This document shows, piece after piece, positions 15,137 to 23,273 of a stretch of 36,069 nucleotides of DNA. Made by a program: the position numbers and the translations under genes. The first letter of the stretch is position 1. Each line of letters starts with the position of its first letter. The notes beneath the pieces were generated by a model, which was not told the DNA's origin, searched no databases, and saw only the letters and a list, made by a program, of their open reading frames with translations. This DNA is from an uncultured Eubacteriales bacterium (lineage in GTDB: Bacteria; Bacillota; Clostridia; Oscillospirales; CAG-382), in the NCBI GenBank assembly GCA_900546385.1, contig URCT01000012.1, forward strand, positions 1 to 36,069. The letters are read 5' to 3'.

Positions 15137-16592
15137 ACGTTTTCTCTCCTTTCCCGGCTCTCATTTTCTTAAAGCCTAAGCAGACAAGCCACCACAAATA
15201 TAACAGTGCCGACAAGATGACCGTGATCTTTATGACCTCGACGGCAATGTAGATAAGATCGGCTTCACGGCCGACATGGCTTAACGAAACGGTTTCGTAG
15301 GAAACGTTTTCGATATACTCTTGGTTCACGGCAGAAGCTTTTGTCAAAAGCGCATCGATTTTTTCCGTAATGGCGGCGTATTTTTGCTCGGCCGTCTCGC
15401 GCATCCATGCATGATTGTCGCCGACGTTTTCAAACTGCTCGATAAGGTAATTGCAGTAATCCACCGTGTTTTGGGTCTCATCGCCCTTTAAGTTTGCCGT
15501 ATCGGCCTTTTCGGTCAAATAGTCGATGCCGGTTTTGGTGCGGTTCATGTAGAACACATTATCGGCATCCAAGGCCGGAATGAACACCACCTTGGTCACA
15601 AGCGGATCGTATATTGAAATGCCTTCTAACATAATGTTGTATTCGCCGCGGCTGCGGGCAGTCTTTTCGGCATTTTCCTTCGCGACGTACCGAAACTGCT
15701 TTAACAAGGTATCTTTATCGGCGGTAATGCCGTTTTGAATCACGAACGCTTTGTATTCGCCAAGGTCATTGGCGCGGATGCGCGCGACCTCGGCACTGAG
15801 ATCGCCGAAGCTGACGCCCGAATCGGAAACGTACTTGGTATTGTCGTCATAGCGTTTTCCCAAATACCGTCCCACGCGGTTGAGCATGTTATCCATTTCC
15901 TCTACCCGGTTATAATAATCGAGTGCACCGATTTTTGTCCAATCGGCCTCGAACACGGAATCTATGACAACATAGCGTTCGATATAGTATTCTTTATAGC
16001 TTTGCGCCACGCAGGAAAGAATTTCCTCGGTCGGCGGAAGCGTAAAATGCCGGATAAAGGCTTTGGCGGAGGCAATAAGGCCTTCCTCTTTAATCGCATC
16101 CGACACGATGGAATACGAAATATTGTATTTGGACGGGAAATACGAATAGGTATCGTTACCGTCAAGCACATTCTGCCAGATAGCGTTGAAGCTGCCATCG
16201 GTCGTGATCCCGGTTACCGAAAGATGCTCACGCAAGATTTCGGGCGTCACCTTGTTATCTAATTTTTGGCAGGCATTTTCCAGAACCTCATCGTTCAGCA
16301 ATTCGTAAATATCAAACGGTGAGCCGTCCGGGTTACAGCCTTTGGCGATTTCCGCAAAGGTGATCGAAACGGTGGTATAGGCCATGTTGAAATAGGTAAA
16401 GGCCACGTTGGCACCGGCGACGATTGCCACAAGGAACACGCAGATGAGCGAATAGCCGAGCTTGAAGCGTGTGCGCTTTTTTGCGCGGCCTTTGCCTTTG
16501 CCTTTTTCTTTTTGGGAAGAAACGGCTTTCGCTTCCGGTTCGGTTTCGAAAACATTCGTCTCGGTCTGCGGTTTTTGAGGTGAATATTTCAT
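15123..16592 (-). CDS. Second, divergent Wzz-like membrane protein
   Basis: A 489-residue protein with a Lys-rich cytoplasmic N-terminus (30-42, KGKGRAKKR), helix 1 at about 44-67, a long extracytoplasmic region and helix 2 near 450-475. It lacks the usual Wzz signature near helix 1, but the segments YYNRVEEMDNMLNRVGRYL, SFGDLSAEVARIRANDLGEY and FVIQNGITAD align in order with its neighbour at 13718-15136. This indicates an old tandem duplication. ATG 16592 follows a perfect AAGGAGG that overlaps the stop of the Wzy gene. It is probably a partner subunit in the polymerisation/export complex. The function is inferred from this paralogy and from its position. Confidence 0.7.
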   Translation of the reverse strand: MKYSPQKPQTETNVFETEPEAKAVSSQKEKGKGKGRAKKRTRFKLGYSLICVFLVAIVAGANVAFTYFNMAYTTVSITFAEIAKGCNPDGSPFDIYELLNDEVLENACQKLDNKVTPEILREHLSVTGITTDGSFNAIWQNVLDGNDTYSYFPSKYNISYSIVSDAIKEEGLIASAKAFIRHFTLPPTEEILSCVAQSYKEYYIERYVVIDSVFEADWTKIGALDYYNRVEEMDNMLNRVGRYLGKRYDDNTKYVSDSGVSFGDLSAEVARIRANDLGEYKAFVIQNGITADKDTLLKQFRYVAKENAEKTARSRGEYNIMLEGISIYDPLVTKVVFIPALDADNVFYMNRTKTGIDYLTEKADTANLKGDETQNTVDYCNYLIEQFENVGDNHAWMRETAEQKYAAITEKIDALLTKASAVNQEYIENVSYETVSLSHVGREADLIYIAVEVIKITVILSALLYLWWLVCLGFKKMRAGKGEKTYAAS

Positions 16593-16602
16593 GACATCCT
16601 CC

Positions 16603-17793
16603 TTAGTCTTTTTCCGGCTCATCAAACGAAAGAGCCGCATAAATCAACAGATTCCAAAAGGTTTTGATACTGGTGTTGATGGTGAGCGTCATACAAAGTG
16701 CAAGCATCCCGAGCATGGCCGCCGCGATGTGCGGCCGCTTTTTGATGTTGCGGAACACTGCGCCGAAGGACATGAGAAGAAAGGCAAGAAGTCCCGGGAT
16801 TCCTTGGTTGTACAACGCCTGAATGAACTGGTTATGCGCCGCCCATTTTGCCATTTGGCCGCCCAAAAAGAATTCGTGCTGCGCTAAAACGCCGCGGCCA
16901 AGGAACAGCTCCCATTTCGATTCCGAGATGGTTTCGAGCATGGAGAGCCAAATATCGACGCGCCCCGTGCCGCGCGATTCGAGGATGGCTTGCAGCGCAA
17001 ACCGCGATGAAACGCTTTCCGGCAATAACGGCAGAACCACCGTCCAAAAAAGCACCGCGCCGAACACCGCGACGACAATGCCGGCAAGCCGCTGTTTGCC
17101 GCTTTTAGCGTTAAAAAACACGAACGAAAGCACCGTGACGATGAGGGCAAGCAAGCCGCCGCGTGAGCCGGAGGAGACCACGATATACGCGCCGAGCGCA
17201 AACATCACCGCGCACGGAAGCGCATATAGGCGGCTTTCCCGCAGCTTTTTCAAGGCCACCGCCATCGGCAGTAAGTAAAACCCGACGAAATAGTTCGGGT
17301 CGCACGTGGCGCCGAACAGCTTTAAGGTGTTTCTGCCGCCGCCCCAATCCGCGCCGATAAAACCGAGGGCGATCATAATGCCGAGAAGCCCAATTTGTGC
17401 AAGCTCAAAGGCTTTGATCTCGTTTGCGGTATATCTTCGCAGGGTCATCAAAAACAAAAGTCCGAAGGTTTGCACATAGCCGATCACATAGCGCACCGCA
17501 AGTGAGCTTCCGTCCACATACAGCGTCGCCACAATGGTGAGCAAATACAAAAACGACCCGAGATGGACAAGGTTTAGCTCGATGCTCTTTCGGTAGAAAA
17601 AGAGGCTGACCGCCAAATAGCCGCCGATCGGAAGCGTGAGAAGCTTTAACATGGAGTTTCCGGAATCGTTTACCGTGATGGTAAGCGGAACGGCCAAAAA
17701 GTAGAGACAGCCGAGAAGGCAGGCAATGCCGATATCAAAGCTTTTGAGCTTTTCCGCAACGCGGCAAAGCCATTGTTCGAGCCTGTAAGCCAA
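16603..17793 (-). CDS. O-antigen ligase / Wzy-type polysaccharide polymerase
   Basis: A 396-residue integral membrane protein with about ten to twelve helices. It carries Wzy_C/O-antigen-ligase family hallmarks: SGSRGG (about 209-214) after a helix, the periplasmic-loop-type segment ESRGTGRVDIW, and AAHNQFIQALYNQGIPGL. In a Wzx/Wzy locus without LPS (Gram-positive), the natural role is polymerisation of repeat units on the outer face. It is the first gene of the operon. The start is TTG 17793, supported by GGAGG nine bases upstream; no ATG is nearby. The polymer linkage is unknown. Confidence 0.87.
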   Translation of the reverse strand: MAYRLEQWLCRVAEKLKSFDIGIACLLGCLYFLAVPLTITVNDSGNSMLKLLTLPIGGYLAVSLFFYRKSIELNLVHLGSFLYLLTIVATLYVDGSSLAVRYVIGYVQTFGLLFLMTLRRYTANEIKAFELAQIGLLGIMIALGFIGADWGGGRNTLKLFGATCDPNYFVGFYLLPMAVALKKLRESRLYALPCAVMFALGAYIVVSSGSRGGLLALIVTVLSFVFFNAKSGKQRLAGIVVAVFGAVLFWTVVLPLLPESVSSRFALQAILESRGTGRVDIWLSMLETISESKWELFLGRGVLAQHEFFLGGQMAKWAAHNQFIQALYNQGIPGLLAFLLMSFGAVFRNIKKRPHIAAAMLGMLALCMTLTINTSIKTFWNLLIYAALSFDEPEKD

Positions 17794-17867
17794 TCGGTCT
17801 CACCTCCGTTTTTGTCCGTTTCGGACGTCGCGGGCAAAAGCCGCTTTTCAAACGCCGCTTACAGCTT

Positions 17868-17896
17868 ATTTTATCAAAATTGTCGATTCTTGTCAA
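17868..17896 (-). promoter_or_regulatory. Sigma-A promoter of the polysaccharide operon
   Basis: On the minus strand a perfect TTGACA (17896-17891), a 17-base spacer and TAAAAT (17873-17868) give a short leader of about 65 bases before the TTG start. No further promoter or terminator is evident until 7850, so eight genes are probably co-transcribed. Confidence 0.8.
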
Positions 17897-17969
17897 GGTT
17901 TGAAATGTTACAATGAATGTATAAATATGCAAATCTGCAACCGTTTGGGACAAAAACGGCAGACAGACA

Positions 17970-18012
17970 AAAAACAGCCTCTGCGGCAAACGCACAAAGC
18001 CGCAGAGACTGT
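17970..18012 (-). terminator. Intrinsic terminator after the DUF3737 gene
   Basis: On the minus strand CAG.CTCTGCGGC pairs with GCCGCAGAG.CTG around an 11-base loop and is followed by TTTTTTG. It separates the upstream transcription unit (ending at 18031) from the polysaccharide operon promoter. Confidence 0.88.
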
Positions 18013-18030
18013 TCTGTTCTATTTTTTTGA

Positions 18031-18885
18031 CTATGCCGTCACACGGATTTCGCCTTTGGAAAGCGGGTCGTCCCGGATGATTTCACCGACAGACGGCAGG
18101 GTGATGACACCGGACAGCGGATTTTTAATGCTGATGACCGGCGTGAGGAGGTTCGCCGAAACGGCGGATTTTTCAAAGCAGAGATCTGCGTCCGTCATTT
18201 CGCAGTTGATAAGCTTTAAGTTCTTGCAATAGCATAGCGGCTGTGTGCCGATGATCTTGCAATGATCGAGCGTCAGTCCGTCGGAATACCACGCCAAATA
18301 CTCGCCCTTGACAAGGCTGTTCTTCACCAAAACGTTTTCGGCGTGCCAAAAAGCGTCTTTGGTATCGAACACGCAGTTTTCAAAAACGGCATTTTTGATG
18401 TACTGAAACGAATATTTGCCCTTCATCCGCACCTTTTCAAAATGCAGCTTTTCCGCGCGCATCATAAAATATTCGCTCTCGGCCGTGCAATCGGTCATGG
18501 TGACGCCGACGGTCGACCAACCGAATTCCGGCGAGCAGATATCGCAGTCAGAAAGGTGCACGTCGCGGCACTCGCGCAGGGCTTTGATGCCGTGCAGCTT
18601 GGTATTCTCAACCACTATATGCTCCGAATACCACAACGCCGCCCGACAGGTATCGGTCATCTCGCAAGCGGTGATTTTCAGATTTCGGTCGTGCCAAAAC
18701 GGATACCGCAGCCGGAACAGGCAATGCTCTGCGCATATGTCCTTACACTCCTTGAACGCGCTTTCGCCGTCTGCGGGCCCGGCAAAGGTGCAGTCGACCG
18801 CACAAATGCCGGTTTGCCCGTACAGGGCGCGCTCTTGATCGAAGGTCTGATGTTCGATACGTATTTCTGTTTGATTGTTTGTCAT
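18031..18885 (-). CDS. DUF3737 family protein
   Basis: A protein of 284 residues that fits the DUF3737 family of bacterial proteins with no known activity. It consists of repeated short strands with asparagine, cysteine and aspartate turns (for example VDCTFAGPADGESAFKECKD, FRLRYPFWHDRNLKI, ENTKLHGIKALRECRD). This suggests a right-handed parallel beta-helix resembling pectin-lyase-type or pentapeptide-like folds. There is no signal peptide. ATG 18885 is chosen because AGGA lies six bases upstream; ATG 18891 is nearly adjacent and a longer frame reaches 18933. The start lies 17 bases after the histidine kinase stop codon, so the gene is in the same transcript as the two-component system. Any link to it is unproven. 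Confidence 0.85.
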   Translation of the reverse strand: MTNNQTEIRIEHQTFDQERALYGQTGICAVDCTFAGPADGESAFKECKDICAEHCLFRLRYPFWHDRNLKITACEMTDTCRAALWYSEHIVVENTKLHGIKALRECRDVHLSDCDICSPEFGWSTVGVTMTDCTAESEYFMMRAEKLHFEKVRMKGKYSFQYIKNAVFENCVFDTKDAFWHAENVLVKNSLVKGEYLAWYSDGLTLDHCKIIGTQPLCYCKNLKLINCEMTDADLCFEKSAVSANLLTPVISIKNPLSGVITLPSVGEIIRDDPLSKGEIRVTA

Positions 18886-18902
18886 AGCCATTCCTCGCTG
18901 TT

Positions 18903-20522
18903 TTACACCTTTACACGGTCGAATTCCACCCAAAACGTGGTTCCCTTGCCGACTTCGCTTTCGACGCCGTATAATAACTTATGCAGCTCAAACACGCTTT
19001 TGACGATGGAAAGGCCGATGCCCGAGCCGACCACGGCGCGTTTATGGGCAGTCTGCTTGGCGCGGTAATAGCGTTCCCAGATATACGGCAATTCTTCGGG
19101 TGCAATGCCTTCGCCCGAATCCGCAATCTCGATGCGCACCTTCTTATCCGTCAAAATCTGCCGGATGACAACGGTTTTGTCCGCGCCGGTATGGTTGACG
19201 GCGTTATCCATAAGATTATAGAAGGCCTGCGAAATTTTGGCTTCGTCACAAACGACGTATGCATCAGCATCGGCTTGAATTTCCACGGTATAGCCGTCGT
19301 TTTTGGTGAGATTGAAATAGCGCGTGCGAATGCTTTCGAGCATATCGGTTAAGCAGACGGTATCGCATTTGAGCGTTTCAAAGCCGCTCTGCAGTTTGGT
19401 CAAATCCAAAATATTATTGACAAACGCGGTCAGCCGTTTGGTTTCATCGATGATGACCTGCACGTTTTCCGGCGTGTTTTCGCCCGGAATATCGCGCATG
19501 ACCTCGGCATAGCCGCCGATCATGGTCAGCGGTGTGCGCAAATCGTGCGACACATTGGCAAGCAGCTCGTGCTGAAAGGCACTTGCTTTGCCGAGTTCTT
19601 TGGCGGTATAATTGAGCGTATCGCTGAGTTCCTCGATCTCGCGGTAGCCTTTGCCGGAAAACTCGGTATCGAATTTACCGCGTGCAAGCTCAAGTGCCGC
19701 GTCGTTCAGCTTCACGATCGGGCGCGAAATGTTGCGTGAGATGACAAACGAAACAATGAGTGAAATGGCAAGTGCCAACACCGACGTTACTTCAAGCTGT
19801 CCCTTTAAGATGGCGATAGTCGAATCGAGCGGTGTGACCTGCACGTCGCTGATGACCATAAGTTCGGTGCCGTCGTCAAGAGTAGCAAGCTTGGCATACA
19901 GAAAATCGTCCACATAGCGGTCGTTGCGGAAAAAGCCGGGGCGTCCCGAGAAAAACTGCACGCCGATTTCTTTGCGGGTGACACCGGTTTCGGTATCAGT
20001 ATTACCGTCCGTTTCCTCGGAGGAGGTATCATTCTGCGTGCTTTCGGAATCGGTTTTATGCTGGAACGCCACATGGATGCCCTGTAAAAAATCCTCGTTT
20101 TCGCGGTCATATGTGTAATACTGCGACACCTCGCCGCCGTTTGCTTTGGCAAGGTCATACAGCCGTAACACCTCAAAATCGCCGATGTCGTGCGTGGCGG
20201 ATATCCGGCCGTCGCCGCCGGAATAAATGCTTTTTAGGTTGGCCGTATTGATGATACGCACATTGATATCGCCCTGGAGGATAATGCGCTCAAAAATGGC
20301 TTCGCTGTCGTCGCTGTCAAGGTTGGCGATGACCTCATCGGTCGCACTTTTGAGTTCGCTTGTTTTGACATACTGATAAAAGCTGCTGATAAAAAGCACC
20401 TGACAGCTCCACAAAACAAGCAAGATCAGCATGGAAACAAAGAACAAGCTGAAAAAAATCTTCCAGCGGATATGCATTCCGCTCTTTCCGGAAGCGGTTT
20501 TGGTTTCGTTATTTGGCTTCAA
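18903..20522 (-). CDS. Two-component sensor histidine kinase
   Basis: A 539-residue membrane kinase. Helix 1 is at about 20-45, an extracytoplasmic sensor region of about 170 residues follows, helix 2 (VLALAISLIVSFVISRNI) leads into a HAMP linker, then the HisKA domain with phospho-acceptor His326 (NVSHDLRTPL). The ATPase domain has N-box QAFYNLMDNAVNH and G-boxes DSGEGIAPEELPYIWERYYR and GSGIGLSIVK. The sensor part holds a long Ser/Thr/Asp/Glu-rich insert (SESTQNDTSSEETDGNTD) that looks unstructured. The TTG start at 20522 overlaps the regulator gene by 14 bases; GAGGAG is 12 bases upstream, slightly far. ATG 20477 is an alternative. The signal is unknown. Confidence 0.93.
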   Translation of the reverse strand: MKPNNETKTASGKSGMHIRWKIFFSLFFVSMLILLVLWSCQVLFISSFYQYVKTSELKSATDEVIANLDSDDSEAIFERIILQGDINVRIINTANLKSIYSGGDGRISATHDIGDFEVLRLYDLAKANGGEVSQYYTYDRENEDFLQGIHVAFQHKTDSESTQNDTSSEETDGNTDTETGVTRKEIGVQFFSGRPGFFRNDRYVDDFLYAKLATLDDGTELMVISDVQVTPLDSTIAILKGQLEVTSVLALAISLIVSFVISRNISRPIVKLNDAALELARGKFDTEFSGKGYREIEELSDTLNYTAKELGKASAFQHELLANVSHDLRTPLTMIGGYAEVMRDIPGENTPENVQVIIDETKRLTAFVNNILDLTKLQSGFETLKCDTVCLTDMLESIRTRYFNLTKNDGYTVEIQADADAYVVCDEAKISQAFYNLMDNAVNHTGADKTVVIRQILTDKKVRIEIADSGEGIAPEELPYIWERYYRAKQTAHKRAVVGSGIGLSIVKSVFELHKLLYGVESEVGKGTTFWVEFDRVKV

Positions 20523-21174
20523 AGCGATATCCCACTCCTCTTAACGTCACGATAAGACGCGCATACTCGCCGAGATTTTTGCGAAGCAGCTTGATATGGG
20601 TATCGAGCGTGCGGTCGTCGCCGAAAAAGTCGTAGCCCCAGACGTTGCTGATGAGCTTTTCACGCGTCAGCGCAATGCCCTTATTTTTGATGAGATAGAA
20701 AAGAAGGTCGTATTCCTTGGGCGTAAGATCTGTCTTTTTGCCGTCGATATACACGATTCGTCCGGCAAAATCCACCTTTAAGCCCTCGTATTCAAAGGTG
20801 TCGTCGGAAATGCTGTTGGTGCGCTTTAGCACCGCCGAAACGCGTAACATTAACTCCTTCGGCGAAAAGGGCTTGACGACATAATCGTCGATTCCCACCT
20901 CAAAGCCGTGTATGCGGTCGTATTCCTCGCCGCGTGCCGACAGCATGATGACCGGCGTGCGGCTTGTCTTGCGAAGCTCGCGGCAGACCGAAAAGCCGTC
21001 GAGGTCGGGCAGCATTACGTCCAAAATGACAAGGTCGTAGTCCTTTTCCTTAAACATATCGATGGCAGTCATGCCGTCCGGCGCTTCTTCGACGCTGTAG
21101 CCCTCAAACTGGGCGTATTTGGAGATGATCTCGCGGATCTTCTGTTCGTCGTCCACAACTAAAAGCTTGTACAT
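20509..21174 (-). CDS. OmpR/PhoB-type response regulator
   Basis: A 221-residue regulator. The receiver domain is at 1-120, with acidic pocket Asp8-Asp9, phospho-acceptor Asp52 (VILDVMLP) and Lys102-type VVKPF. A C-terminal winged helix follows, with LTPKEYDLLFYL and the terminal RTLDTHIKLLRKNL and TLRGVGYRFE. It is the cognate partner of the downstream kinase, with overlapping frames. ATG 21174 (MYKLLVVDDE) is the family start and has AAAGGA nine bases upstream. A second in-frame ATG at 21201 has an identical ribosome site 27 bases further upstream, so the initiation region seems duplicated. Target genes are unknown. Confidence 0.94.
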   Translation of the reverse strand: MYKLLVVDDEQKIREIISKYAQFEGYSVEEAPDGMTAIDMFKEKDYDLVILDVMLPDLDGFSVCRELRKTSRTPVIMLSARGEEYDRIHGFEVGIDDYVVKPFSPKELMLRVSAVLKRTNSISDDTFEYEGLKVDFAGRIVYIDGKKTDLTPKEYDLLFYLIKNKGIALTREKLISNVWGYDFFGDDRTLDTHIKLLRKNLGEYARLIVTLRGVGYRFEAK

Positions 21175-21240
21175 ACGTTCACGTCCTTTATTTCGAATCA
21201 TTTACGTCCTTTACGGTTTTTAACAGTATACGCGCGCTAT

Positions 21241-21256
21241 GTGTAAATTCTGTGAA
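21241..21256 (-). promoter_or_regulatory. Possible response-regulator binding site upstream of the two-component genes
   Basis: On the minus strand TTCACA, four bases, then TTACAC makes a direct repeat with a 10-base period, the spacing OmpR/PhoB-type dimers prefer. A TATACT -10-like hexamer follows closely, without a good -35, as at activator-dependent promoters. This would fit autoregulation. It is a weak pattern and may be coincidence. Confidence 0.25.
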
Positions 21257-21275
21257 GCCAATCCAAAAACGCGCT

Positions 21276-23243
21276 TTACTTTTTGCTTCGTTTGAGGCCT
21301 GCGATTTTATCGCGTAAAGCTGCGGCAAGCTCAAAGTTAAGGGTCGCAGCAGCGGCCTTCATCTGCTCGGTAAGCTCAGCCACCATCCGGTCAAGCTCGG
21401 CCTTGGACATTTTTTTCGCTTTGCCCTTGTCCTTGTCTTTGTCCTTGACGGCAAGCTCGATAATGTCGCGCACATCCTTTTTGACGGTCTGCGGAGTGAT
21501 GCCGTGTTCGTCGTTGTATTCCTTTTGGATCTTGCGGCGGCGGTTGGTTTCGGAAATGGCGGCACGCATGGAGCCGGTGATGTTGTCGGCGTACATGATG
21601 ACCTTGCCGTCGGCATTTCGTGCGGCGCGGCCGATGGTCTGAATGAGGGAGGTCTCACTGCGAAGGAAGCCCTCTTTGTCGGCATCGAGAATGGCGACAA
21701 GCGACACCTCCGGCAGGTCAAGGCCTTCACGAAGCAGGTTAATGCCGATGAGCACATCGAACACGCCGAGGCGTAAGTCGCGAAGCAGCTCCATGCGCTC
21801 GATGGTCTCGATGGAAAAATGCATATAGCGGCATTTGACGCCGTAATTGCCAAGATACTCGGTCAGATCCTCCGCCATTTTTTTGGTTAACGTCGTGACA
21901 AGCACGCGCTCGCTCTTTTCGACGCGCTTGTTGATCTCGCTGATAAGATCGTCGATCTGTCCCTTGACCGGACGCACCTCGACCTCCGGGTCGAGAAGTC
22001 CTGTCGGGCGGATGAGCTGCTCGACGATCTGCTCGGAATGCGTTTTTTCGTAGTCCTGCGGCGTGGCGCTGACGAAAACGGCTTGGTTGATACGTTCTTC
22101 GAATTCGTCGAAGAATAACGGCCGGTTATCGAGCGCCGACGGAAGCCGAAAGCCGTAATCCACCAGATTTTTCTTGCGCGCGCGGTCGCCGCCGCTCATG
22201 CCGCGCACCTGCGGCAGCGTTACGTGCGATTCGTCCACGAACAGAAGAAAATCCTTCGGAAAATAGTCAAGCAGCGTATACGGCGTGCTGCCTGCCGGTC
22301 TTCCCGACAGCACGCGCGAATAGTTTTCCACGCCCGAGCAATAGCCGATTTCGGCAAGCATTTCCATGTCGTAGCGTGTGCGCTCCTCGATGCGCTGGGC
22401 TTCGATAAACTTGTTCTCACTCTTGAAAAAGGCGGCGCGTTCGGTCATTTCGGCAAGAATTTCATCGATGGCTTTCTGCCGCTTTTCGGCCGAGGTGACA
22501 TAGTGCGTCGCCGGATATACCACCGCACGCGTCAAGCGGTGCAACACCTCGCCGGTGACAATATCGATTTCCGACACGTTATCGATCTCATCGCCAAAGA
22601 ATTCGACACGCAGTGCGGTCTTATCGTTGTTGGCCGGCAGCAGCTCGACGGTATCGCCGCGCACGCGGAATTTGTTGCGTTCAAGCACCAAATCGTTCCG
22701 CTCATACTGGATGCGCACAAGGGAGGCGATAAAGGCTTCGCGGCTGATCTGAAGTCCGGGAGAAGCCGAAACGGTCATGCTTTTGTATTCCTCCGGGTCG
22801 CCGAGCGTATAGATACAGGAAACCGAAGAAACGATGATGACATCGCGCCGCTCGAAAAGCGCACTGGTCGCGCTGTGGCGCAGCTTATCGATCTCATCGT
22901 TGATGGAGGAATCCTTTTCGATATACACGTCTTTGCCGGGAATATAGGCCTCCGGCTGATAATAGTCGTAATACGACACGAAAAATTCGACCGCGTTGTT
23001 CGGGAAAAACTCCTTGAATTCGCTGCAAAGTTGGGCGGCAAGCGTTTTGTTGTGCGCCAGCACCAATGTCGGGCGATTGACGCGCGCAATGATGTTCGCC
23101 ATGGTAAAGGTTTTGCCCGAACCGGTCACGCCCAAAAGCGTCTGATCCTTCATGCCGCATTCGATGCCGGATACGAGTTTTTCGATGGCTGCCGGTTGGT
23201 CGCCGGTCGGCTTATAGGGAGCCACAAGTTCAAAATGATCCAC
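21276..23243 (-). CDS. uvrB: Excinuclease ABC subunit B
   Basis: A 655-residue DNA repair helicase-like subunit that, loaded by UvrA, verifies bulky lesions and recruits UvrC for dual incision. It has the P-loop GVTGSGKTFTMANI, the beta-hairpin start YYDYYQPEAYIPGKDVYIEKD, the DEAD-like DESHVTLPQ, helicase motifs V/VI (GINLLREGLDLPEVSLVAILDADKEGFLRS, QTIGRAARN) and the C-terminal UVR domain that contacts UvrC, joined by a Lys/Asp-rich linker (KDKDKDKGKAKK). The length is normal. The GTG start at 23243 has AGAGG seven bases upstream. uvrA and uvrC are not in this window. It lies 30 bases after the glycosidase gene and is probably transcribed with it, unless a promoter inside that gene drives it. 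Confidence 0.98.
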   Translation of the reverse strand: MDHFELVAPYKPTGDQPAAIEKLVSGIECGMKDQTLLGVTGSGKTFTMANIIARVNRPTLVLAHNKTLAAQLCSEFKEFFPNNAVEFFVSYYDYYQPEAYIPGKDVYIEKDSSINDEIDKLRHSATSALFERRDVIIVSSVSCIYTLGDPEEYKSMTVSASPGLQISREAFIASLVRIQYERNDLVLERNKFRVRGDTVELLPANNDKTALRVEFFGDEIDNVSEIDIVTGEVLHRLTRAVVYPATHYVTSAEKRQKAIDEILAEMTERAAFFKSENKFIEAQRIEERTRYDMEMLAEIGYCSGVENYSRVLSGRPAGSTPYTLLDYFPKDFLLFVDESHVTLPQVRGMSGGDRARKKNLVDYGFRLPSALDNRPLFFDEFEERINQAVFVSATPQDYEKTHSEQIVEQLIRPTGLLDPEVEVRPVKGQIDDLISEINKRVEKSERVLVTTLTKKMAEDLTEYLGNYGVKCRYMHFSIETIERMELLRDLRLGVFDVLIGINLLREGLDLPEVSLVAILDADKEGFLRSETSLIQTIGRAARNADGKVIMYADNITGSMRAAISETNRRRKIQKEYNDEHGITPQTVKKDVRDIIELAVKDKDKDKGKAKKMSKAELDRMVAELTEQMKAAAATLNFELAAALRDKIAGLKRSKK

Positions 23244-23273
23244 AGATAGACCTCTTTTTCACAAATATCGGAT

